From Nitrososphaerota archaeon (GTDB taxonomy: Archaea; Thermoproteota; Nitrososphaeria; Nitrososphaerales; Nitrososphaeraceae), in assembly GCA_005877345.1 (NCBI GenBank), contig VBPR01000137.1, positions 1 to 5,616 of the forward strand: a DNA stretch of 5,616 nucleotides. The letters are read 5' to 3'. The notes beneath the pieces were generated by a model. It was not told where the DNA came from. It searched no databases and worked only from the letters and a program-made list of their open reading frames with translations. The stretch's first letter is position 1; each line of letters starts with the position of its first letter. Shown in pieces: positions 1 through 4,371 of this stretch. The position numbers and the translations under genes were made by a program.

Positions 1-1
1 A

Positions 2-193
2 ACAGGGGTCCAAAGTACGTTAATAGCTATCCACAACGGTAAAGATGCAGGACAAGTAATACCACATTTACATGTACACATAGTGCCAAGGAAGGCTGGC
101 GACGGTGGAGGGGCAATTCATTCTATGTTTGATTCGAGCGATAGATTAGGTGAGTATGAAATGAATAAAGTACTCAAAAGCATTAAAGAATAA
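2..193 (+). CDS. HIT-family (histidine triad) nucleotide-binding hydrolase, C-terminal part
   Basis: This is the last 63 residues of a protein that begins outside the window. Seen: the histidine triad HLHVHIVPR (residues 22-30 of the visible part), preceded by NGKDAGQ, which matches the usual N-G-x-x-A-G-Q lead-in. The middle histidine (visible residue 24) is the expected nucleophile. Known of the family: HIT proteins of the HINT/Fhit type bind purine nucleotides and hydrolyse or transfer nucleoside monophosphates from phosphoramidates or dinucleoside polyphosphates in the cytoplasm. After the triad come a glycine-rich stretch (GDGGG) and a short helical end, as in compact archaeal HIT proteins. 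The exact substrate cannot be told from this fragment. It converges on the HAD-like gene, leaving only 27 bases between the two stop codons. The family call is firm; the start and full length are unknown. Confidence 0.93.
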   Translation, partial: TGVQSTLIAIHNGKDAGQVIPHLHVHIVPRKAGDGGGAIHSMFDSSDRLGEYEMNKVLKSIKE

Positions 194-220
194 TTTGGTG
201 TGGACTTGCCTACATATGAT

Positions 221-916
221 TTAATTTGGTTTCTTCGTTAAACTTGTATTAACAAGTTCGCCTAATTTATTTAATATGAAATTTGGAATCTCATTTTGAT
301 TAGTAGCCTTTTGTAAGCTGAATATAGATTTAGTAAGCCTTATCGAAATCATTCCCAATGTATTTGCGAGTTGTATATGTGTGTCAAGTCTGTCTCCAAC
401 AAGTACAGTCTCTCTTGGTCTCTTTTTTAACGTATTTAGAATCAATTTAAAAATTTCCTTATCAGGCTCGCTATTCTCTTCATATGAGCAAATACAACAA
501 TTAAAGTATCGATCTAATTCATATTTTCCCAAGATTCTTAATATCTTCTCATCTTGGTCGACAATAATTCCTATCTTAAAATTTTTGAAAAGAATATCTA
601 GGGTGGATATTGCATCATCGTGTGGATATAAAAAATGTTTCTCAGCAAATTCTATTGATGGATGAATATATTTTAAAATCATTTTTTCATATCCTGTTGG
701 CATCAATACCCTACAAATTTGTAGAACTAATTCTTCAATCCCATTTTTAACCAATTTCCTATTCTTTATGATATCGTACTTGACTGCTTGATAACTTCTG
801 TTATCAATTCTAGTGCCAAATTGATTTAATAAATATAGTAATCTAGAATCAATATAAGAATGAAAATTTTTTTCGTCTATTAATATTCTTCCCACCACGA
901 ATATAAAATTCAACAT
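221..916 (-). CDS. HAD-fold protein with degenerate catalytic motifs (probable pseudo-phosphatase)
   Basis: A 231-residue protein with the order of parts of a HAD-superfamily hydrolase (haloacid dehalogenase/phosphoglycolate phosphatase type): motif I strand at residues 4-14, a helical cap at about 18-100, motif II strand near 115-122, motif III region at 144-156 and motif IV at 171-181. Seen: each catalytic position is changed. FIFVVGRILID has Val7 where the nucleophilic Asp should stand. IGIIVDQDE has Val119 in place of the motif II Ser/Thr. SEPDKEIF has Glu150 in place of the motif III Lys. GDRLDTH keeps Asp175 but has His180 in place of the second acidic residue. The frame is intact, so this is not an ordinary decayed gene. 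Inference: the fold is kept for binding or regulation rather than phosphatase chemistry. The ATG at 916 lies 73 bases after the ctaA stop on the same strand, so the two may share a transcript. Fold call strong, function unknown. Confidence 0.85.
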   Translation of the reverse strand: MLNFIFVVGRILIDEKNFHSYIDSRLLYLLNQFGTRIDNRSYQAVKYDIIKNRKLVKNGIEELVLQICRVLMPTGYEKMILKYIHPSIEFAEKHFLYPHDDAISTLDILFKNFKIGIIVDQDEKILRILGKYELDRYFNCCICSYEENSEPDKEIFKLILNTLKKRPRETVLVGDRLDTHIQLANTLGMISIRLTKSIFSLQKATNQNEIPNFILNKLGELVNTSLTKKPN

Positions 917-989
917 CTTGTCGCGCCATATTTTAGTACTGGCAAATTAATCTTTATTATCAAATTAAAAATCATTGTTCATTTTAGGT

Positions 990-1433
990 TTACGTTTTTC
1001 TTTTAATTTCAATATATGATTCTCTAAGTAGGACAAAAATTAGAGAAAAAATTGTTACTGCTGTTGAGAGATGAATTGCAACTATAATAGGATTCAATTT
1101 GGTCGATACAACAAAAATTCCCATAACAATTTGGGCAATAATCAATGAGGTAGCAATTATCACCACCATTTTATTTAACCTCCAATAACTTTTTCTAACA
1201 AAAATTAAGTATATACCGGTGAAGATAGCAGCAATAATAGCCACAATTCTATGAAAGTGTTCATAGAAGAATTTCTCTGGAGGAAGAGCAAAACCATTTG
1301 GACATAAAGGCCAATCTGGGCATGCAACACCCTTATTTAAGGATGAAATATAAACACCAATAAGCATAGTTGAATAAATTAGACTCAAGGAGATAAACGG
1401 TAATATTAAATTTAAAAGTTTGATTTTTTTCAT
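990..1433 (-). CDS. ctaA: Half-size heme A synthase, CtaA/COX15 family
   Basis: Membrane enzyme that oxidises the C8 methyl group of heme O to give heme A for aa3-type terminal oxidases. The 147-residue product has four predicted membrane helices (about 6-29, 63-79, 89-109, 116-136). Seen: the first outer loop has the family signature GVACPDWPLCPNG with the cysteine pair Cys38/Cys44. Glu58-x-x-His61-Arg62 at the start of helix 2 matches the ExxHR heme/catalytic motif, and His121 in helix 4 (AIHLSTA) matches the second heme ligand. Bacterial CtaA has eight helices in two halves; half-size four-helix forms are known in archaea such as Aeropyrum and are thought to act as oligomers. The start is uncertain: an in-frame GTG at 1439 would add two residues. 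I prefer the ATG at 1433, which fits a short leader after the AT-rich box near 1471-1480. The HAD-like gene follows in the same direction. Confidence 0.9.
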   Translation of the reverse strand: MKKIKLLNLILPFISLSLIYSTMLIGVYISSLNKGVACPDWPLCPNGFALPPEKFFYEHFHRIVAIIAAIFTGIYLIFVRKSYWRLNKMVVIIATSLIIAQIVMGIFVVSTKLNPIIVAIHLSTAVTIFSLIFVLLRESYIEIKRKT

Positions 1434-1470
1434 ATCCACTTAGTTATTGATTTATCTTGTTCGGTTTACC

Positions 1471-1480
1471 AAATTTTTAG
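1471..1480 (-). promoter_or_regulatory. AT-rich box, possible promoter of ctaA
   Basis: On the minus strand CTAAAAATTT is centred about 42 bases before the ATG at 1433, predicting a start near 1449 and a leader of about 15 bases, the same geometry as the mpgS and methyltransferase promoters. Support is spacing and base composition only. Confidence 0.35.
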
Positions 1481-1537
1481 GACATTGCCTCGGTAGAAAA
1501 TAAATCATGGAATTTGTAGAAACTGAAACTAGTGAAT

Positions 1538-1732
1538 TCATAATAGTTCTTCGTCTATCTTTTCAAAGTTGTCAACATAACTAGCACAATTACATCCCAT
1601 TATCAAGCACTTACCTACGTCAAATAGGGAGTTAATTCTATCTTTATTCTTTTGTAGTTCATGTGCTACATAAACATGACCACAATGATCACAGTTCACA
1701 CATAGTAAAAAATAGACGTCTGTTATTAACAT
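1538..1732 (-). CDS. Small cysteine-rich, probably zinc-binding protein of unknown function
   Basis: A 64-residue product if it starts at the ATG at 1732. Seen: six cysteines in two groups, Cys11-x-x-Cys14-x-x-Cys17-Gly-His19 near the N-terminus and Cys42-x4-Cys47-x-Cys49 about 25 residues later, with an acidic C-terminal tail (DNFEKIDEELL). The grouping resembles small archaeal zinc-ribbon or treble-clef proteins, but I recognise no named family. There is no DNA-binding, membrane or enzymatic signature. An in-frame TTG at 1744 would add four residues (MTLK). I prefer the ATG because an AT-rich box at about 1761-1768 would put the transcript start near 1738-1740, after that TTG. The gene is divergent from the methyltransferase gene, with 105 bases between start codons, and lies 104 bases upstream of ctaA in the same direction. 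That it is a real gene is likely but not certain at this length. Confidence 0.6.
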   Translation of the reverse strand: MLITDVYFLLCVNCDHCGHVYVAHELQKNKDRINSLFDVGKCLIMGCNCASYVDNFEKIDEELL

Positions 1733-1760
1733 TTTCAGAGTCAATACATTGAAACCTATT

Positions 1761-1768
1761 AAATTTAG
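1761..1768 (-). promoter_or_regulatory. AT-rich box, possible promoter of the small Cys-rich gene
   Basis: On the minus strand AAATTTAA lies about 30 bases before the ATG at 1732, which would put transcription start near 1738-1740 and make the message almost leaderless. This favours the ATG over the TTG at 1744. Weak by itself in AT-rich DNA. Confidence 0.3.
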
Positions 1769-1790
1769 AGAAGTTTTATCTCAGTTCCAT

Positions 1791-1803
1791 TTTTATATAA
1801 TAC
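1791..1803 (+). promoter_or_regulatory. TATA-like box for the methyltransferase gene
   Basis: TTTTATATAATAC is about 40 bases before the ATG at 1838, predicting a transcript start near 1822-1824 and a leader of about 15 bases without a Shine-Dalgarno site. This is the cleanest TATA-like sequence in the window. Its near-symmetry means it could also help start minus-strand transcription toward the small Cys-rich gene. Confidence 0.6.
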
Positions 1804-1837
1804 ATCGATAATCTATTACCGGATATAGCGATATACG

Positions 1838-2599
1838 ATGAACATTAATGAATTGATTTCTACTTTGCCGAGTTCGGTTCTTAGTGGCAATAATATCAAA
1901 TTGCCTGATAATGTCATAAGAAGAATGTTCAAACTTGCACGTCTTGATAAGAACGATATTTTTTACGATCTTGGTTGTGGAAACAGTGATGCATTATACA
2001 TCGCGTCGATCGAATATAAAGTAAAGGGCGCAATAGGAATTGAAAAAAGAAAAACAGCAGTGAGAGAAATATTGGAAAAGACCAAAGTTTTAAAAAACGT
2101 TAAAGTGATCATTAACGACATGAGTAGAGTAGATATCTCTGATGGTAATGTATTTCTTTTTTTGTCTATTGACGATAGAATCATAAAAAAGATGGTAGGA
2201 AAATTTTCTACAGAGTTGAAGGATGGCAGTAGAATAATTTCGATTTGGTCTCCTCCGGGTCTGATTATGCCAGATAAAATTGATTTTCCTTTTTTTGTAT
2301 CCCATACGCCATTCAAGTTTGCAAAGAGTATTGAAGAACAAATCGAAGTTGTTTACGGTCAAAAATGTCTGGATTTTACTGCGGCGTGGCTATTAGGAGA
2401 CAAATATTTGGAAAGTTTGGAGCTTGTACCAGCTCAGTATAAGAGATTTCTCAACATTCTATACGCCATGATAATCTGGATAAATGCGTGGAACATGAAG
2501 GTATCATGTGAAGATGAAATTCCCCCACCAGTTGAATCATATCTGGGTATTCTAAGAACATTCTTCAACTTAGACTTAACGTCTTTAATTGAACATTAA
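1838..2599 (+). CDS. Class I SAM-dependent methyltransferase, DOT1/aKMT4-like
   Basis: A 253-residue soluble protein. Seen: an N-terminal lead LPDNVIRRMFKLARL (22-36), then motif I FYDLGCGNS (42-50), an acidic residue after strand 2 in IGIEKRK (Glu69), INDMS after strand 3 (Asp94), and FLFLSIDDRI (106-115) where strand 4 is expected. This order, with a helix just before DLGCG and a 'V-FLFLS' strand 4 followed by KDGSRIIS (128-135), resembles archaeal aKMT4 and eukaryotic DOT1-type lysine methyltransferases. aKMT4 of Sulfolobus methylates chromatin proteins Cren7 and Sul7d (family knowledge). Oddities: the usual GxGxG loop, often GCGDGR here, reads GCGNSD, and about 100 residues follow the core (from about 155) with a hydrophobic, Trp-rich helix (204-220) that I cannot assign. 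Substrate is unknown; protein lysine is a guess. The ATG fits a TATA-like box at 1791-1803. It converges on corA. Confidence 0.85.
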   Translation: MNINELISTLPSSVLSGNNIKLPDNVIRRMFKLARLDKNDIFYDLGCGNSDALYIASIEYKVKGAIGIEKRKTAVREILEKTKVLKNVKVIINDMSRVDISDGNVFLFLSIDDRIIKKMVGKFSTELKDGSRIISIWSPPGLIMPDKIDFPFFVSHTPFKFAKSIEEQIEVVYGQKCLDFTAAWLLGDKYLESLELVPAQYKRFLNILYAMIIWINAWNMKVSCEDEIPPPVESYLGILRTFFNLDLTSLIEH

Positions 2600-2600
2600 G

Positions 2601-2616
2601 ATTAGATGTATCTAAT
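2601..2616. terminator. Short hairpin between convergent methyltransferase and corA genes
   Basis: ATTAGA-TGTA-TCTAAT forms a six-pair stem with a four-base loop directly after the methyltransferase stop (2597-2599). T-rich sequence follows downstream (TTTTT at 2645-2649). Archaeal termination depends mainly on T-runs, so the hairpin may be an aid or may protect the 3' end. The stem is AT-rich and weak. Confidence 0.35.
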
Positions 2617-2653
2617 AATTACAGTATTTCGTCATAATTTAATATTTTTATTA

Positions 2654-3619
2654 TTACCATCCAAACCATCCCAATTTCTTAAAATACAAGACCATTACTG
2701 ATGAAGGGACTATAGCAATTATTAATAAGGTTATGAATGAAGTATATGGACCAAAAAAATCTGGACTACCAGTGATAATACCACCTGGTAGGTTAATATT
2801 CATTCCATAATATGTACCAATTACTGTTGCAGGAATGGAAAGAGTAAACAGAATAGTAAGAAGAGACAATATCTTATTTGATTTTTCCGTGCTTAACATG
2901 AAATCAGTATCCTTGAAAATTTCAATAGTTTCTTTAGATTCTTCAAGAACTTCAAGAACCTTATCTGTATGATCTCTGACATCATCGTAATAATCAGTCA
3001 GATCTTCTTCAGAAAATCTTTGCATTTCTTTGCTTAGTTCCAATATTATTCTCCTTAAGGGAACAACTACTCGCCTAAGAGTTGTTATCTCTCTTCGCAA
3101 TAATGAAATGTCCCTTGCTACTGCAACTTTCTCATCAAATACTAAATCTTCTATGTCATCTAAATTTCCTTCAAGTTTCATTAAAACATGTAACAAATCA
3201 TCAACCATAAGATCTATTATGCTATGTAATAGATAACCAGATGAAGAGCCCATGAATGTCTCCTTCTGTTTTTCATTATCTTTACAGAGATTGAACATTT
3301 CAATGATTGGTTTTAGTTCCCCTTGCTGTACTGTAATAAGATAGTCAGGGCCGGCAAATATTGCAAGCTGAGTAGAACGCGGAATACTCTTATCTTTATC
3401 CACAGTTGGAAAGTGTAATATTATGAAAATATGATCCTGATATCTGTCAATTTTGGGTATTTGTATTTTGGAAAGACTATCCTCGACATTAAGTTCATGA
3501 AATGGATATTTTCCTTCCAGCATTTTTAATTTTTTTCTGGTAGGTTTTTGAATATCTATCCAGATCAGATTCTTATTAGTAATAGAATCAAGTACATCAG
3601 AATATTCAATCTTTGTCAT
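2654..3619 (-). CDS. corA: CorA-family magnesium/divalent metal ion channel
   Basis: Pentameric inner-membrane channel that lets Mg2+ (in some members Co2+ or Ni2+) into the cell, gated by metal bound to its cytoplasmic funnel. The 321-residue length is normal for the family. Seen: an N-terminal alpha/beta cytoplasmic domain (about 1-120), a long charged helical part (about 130-245) corresponding to the stalk helix, then membrane helix 1 (about 250-270) ending in the signature Tyr-Gly272-Met273-Asn274, a short outer loop, membrane helix 2 (about 294-313), and a C-terminus KKLGWFGW facing the cytoplasm. The loop after GMN reads INLPGGIITGSPDFFGP and lacks the acidic MPEL found in many bacterial CorA proteins; Asp287 is its only acid. 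The start ATG has a possible GAGG ribosome site at 3627-3624. Transcribed divergently from the Rieske gene. Family firm; which metal is carried is not shown. Confidence 0.95.
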   Translation of the reverse strand: MTKIEYSDVLDSITNKNLIWIDIQKPTRKKLKMLEGKYPFHELNVEDSLSKIQIPKIDRYQDHIFIILHFPTVDKDKSIPRSTQLAIFAGPDYLITVQQGELKPIIEMFNLCKDNEKQKETFMGSSSGYLLHSIIDLMVDDLLHVLMKLEGNLDDIEDLVFDEKVAVARDISLLRREITTLRRVVVPLRRIILELSKEMQRFSEEDLTDYYDDVRDHTDKVLEVLEESKETIEIFKDTDFMLSTEKSNKILSLLTILFTLSIPATVIGTYYGMNINLPGGIITGSPDFFGPYTSFITLLIIAIVPSSVMVLYFKKLGWFGW

Positions 3620-3623
3620 CTGG

Positions 3624-3627
3624 CCTC
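3624..3627 (-). promoter_or_regulatory. Possible Shine-Dalgarno site of corA
   Basis: GAGG on the minus strand stands four bases before the corA ATG. It is the only start in the window with a purine-rich site of this kind, which supports the ATG at 3619. The spacing is short, so its use is uncertain. Confidence 0.4.
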
Positions 3628-3652
3628 ATTCTTAATTATCATTAAAAAGTTG

Positions 3653-3683
3653 AAATATTGTATATTAAGATATCTAAATATTG
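3653..3683. repeat. Direct repeat AAATATTG flanking the palindrome AGATATCT in the corA/Rieske divergent promoter
   Basis: AAATATTG occurs at 3653-3660 and again at 3676-3683, 23 bases apart (about two helix turns). The perfect 8-base palindrome AGATATCT (3668-3675) lies between them. The cluster overlaps the predicted corA TATA box and lies upstream of the Rieske box. It could be a regulator site, but short AT-rich repeats also arise by chance in DNA of this composition. Confidence 0.3.
3660..3668 (-). promoter_or_regulatory. TATA-like box for corA
   Basis: On the minus strand TTAATATAC lies about 45 bases before the corA ATG at 3619, predicting transcription from about 3638 and a leader near 19 bases that would include the GAGG at 3627-3624. 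It overlaps the repeat-flanked palindrome described separately. Confidence 0.4.
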
Positions 3684-3703
3684 GACAAATAGCAAAAAAT
3701 TAA

Positions 3704-3713
3704 CTTAAAATAA
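3704..3713 (+). promoter_or_regulatory. TATA-like box for the Rieske gene
   Basis: CTTAAAATAA is centred about 26 bases before the ATG at 3735, so transcription would begin at or next to the start codon and the message would be leaderless. This favours 3735 over the in-frame ATG at 3729. Confidence 0.4.
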
Positions 3714-3734
3714 TGCAGAATTATTTGTATGTTC

Positions 3735-4043
3735 ATGGCAAAGGTTGTCGTGGGAAAAACTTCAGATATTGAAGAAGGCAAGTTGGTGCATATAACAGCT
3801 AGCGGAAAGGAGCTCGTAGTAACAAAATTGGACGGAAATTATTATGCAATCGACAATATCTGTACTCATGCTGGAGCAGAGCTTCATGAGGGAGAATTGA
3901 GTAAAAGTGAATTAACGTGTCCATGGCATGGAGCAAAATGGGATATTAAAACAGGAAGTTTGATTTCGTTTCCTCAAAAATTAAAACCATTGCAGAGTCA
4001 TAGTGTCTCGGTAGAAAATGATACACTGTTTATCGAAGTGTAG
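3735..4043 (+). CDS. Rieske-type [2Fe-2S] ferredoxin
   Basis: A 102-residue one-domain soluble Rieske protein that carries single electrons in the cytoplasm. Seen: the two cluster-binding boxes, Cys43-Thr-His45-Ala-Gly and Cys62-Pro-Trp-His65-Gly, 16 residues apart, followed by AKWDIKTGSLISFP as in biphenyl- and naphthalene-dioxygenase-type ferredoxins and archaeal small Rieske proteins. There is no membrane anchor or signal peptide, so it is not the Rieske subunit of a bc1-type complex. The box spacing and KWD ending fit the NirD/dioxygenase-ferredoxin group, but no partner oxygenase or reductase lies nearby, so the electron acceptor is unknown. An in-frame ATG at 3729 would add two residues. 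I prefer 3735, which gives the MAKVVV start common in such proteins and suits a leaderless transcript from the AT-rich box at 3704-3713. Divergent from corA. Confidence 0.94.
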   Translation: MAKVVVGKTSDIEEGKLVHITASGKELVVTKLDGNYYAIDNICTHAGAELHEGELSKSELTCPWHGAKWDIKTGSLISFPQKLKPLQSHSVSVENDTLFIEV

Positions 4044-4059
4044 ATTTGAAGCAAGTCCG

Positions 4060-4087
4060 AGCATAATTTGTGGTGCTTATATTTTTG
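4060..4087 (+). terminator. Possible T-rich terminator of the Rieske gene
   Basis: A weak inverted pair AGCA/TGCT (4060-4077) is followed by TATATTTTTG, with five T in a row at 4082-4086, about 40 bases after the stop codon. This fits T-run termination in archaea, but the T-run is short. Confidence 0.25.
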
Positions 4088-4327
4088 TATTGATTGAAAA
4101 AAGTAATTTATTCCTGGTACCCAACATTTACTTAAAACTATACTTTACTAAACCAATGTACGATAATGCTGATACTCTCTTAATTACAATTTAAATATCA
4201 AACTAAACTCAATCCGGTGTAACCAATTATGATATTCTTTTTCTATTTTTAAATATATCAGGGATCACGATATAATCCTCGAAGTTTGAAATCGTAAATT
4301 CTCAGTTTTCATGTAAAGAATTATTGA

Positions 4328-4336
4328 TTTATATAG
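4328..4336 (+). promoter_or_regulatory. TATA-like box for mpgS
   Basis: TTTATATAG lies about 40 bases before the ATG at 4372. With the usual archaeal spacing of about 25 bases from box centre to transcript start, transcription would begin near 4357-4360 and give a leader of roughly 12-15 bases. No Shine-Dalgarno site is seen in it. Confidence 0.6.
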
Positions 4337-4371
4337 ACTTGCAATAAATATGGCATAACTGAATCAAAGAT

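Larger units (their letters stand above)
4044..4371. other. 328-base gap between the Rieske gene and mpgS, without a credible gene
   Basis: Strongly AT-rich and broken by stops in all frames; the longest plus-strand ATG frame I noted (from 4156) is only 12 codons. I see no tRNA pattern and no clear C/D-box motifs. It contains a T-run after the Rieske gene (4082-4086), a loose inverted pair ACGAT (4267-4271)/ATCGT (4291-4295), an AT-rich stretch at 4247-4259 that could be a second promoter, and the mpgS TATA-like box. It is the longest noncoding stretch in the window and sits before a gene likely to be controlled by salt or osmotic stress, so regulatory sites are plausible but not shown. Confidence 0.6.

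Noticed and set aside
381..665. Plus-strand open frame of 94 codons across the HAD-like gene
   Set aside because: It lies wholly antisense to the HAD-fold gene, its product is low in recognisable motifs, and the minus-strand frame carries the clear fold signature.
221..916. Idea that the HAD-like gene is a frameshifted pseudogene, with an alternative start (ATGGCGCGACAAG) about 13 bases upstream in another frame
   Set aside because: The 231-codon frame aligns with all HAD motifs without gaps, so the odd residues are substitutions, not a frame error; the upstream frame gives no motif I.
1963..2362. Two overlapping minus-strand open frames inside the methyltransferase gene
   Set aside because: Both are antisense to a gene with clear SAM-binding motifs, and neither has a family motif or its own promoter-like box.
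3030..3236. Plus-strand 68-codon open frame inside corA
   Set aside because: It is a Ser/Thr-rich product antisense to the long charged helix of CorA, as expected of a shadow frame.
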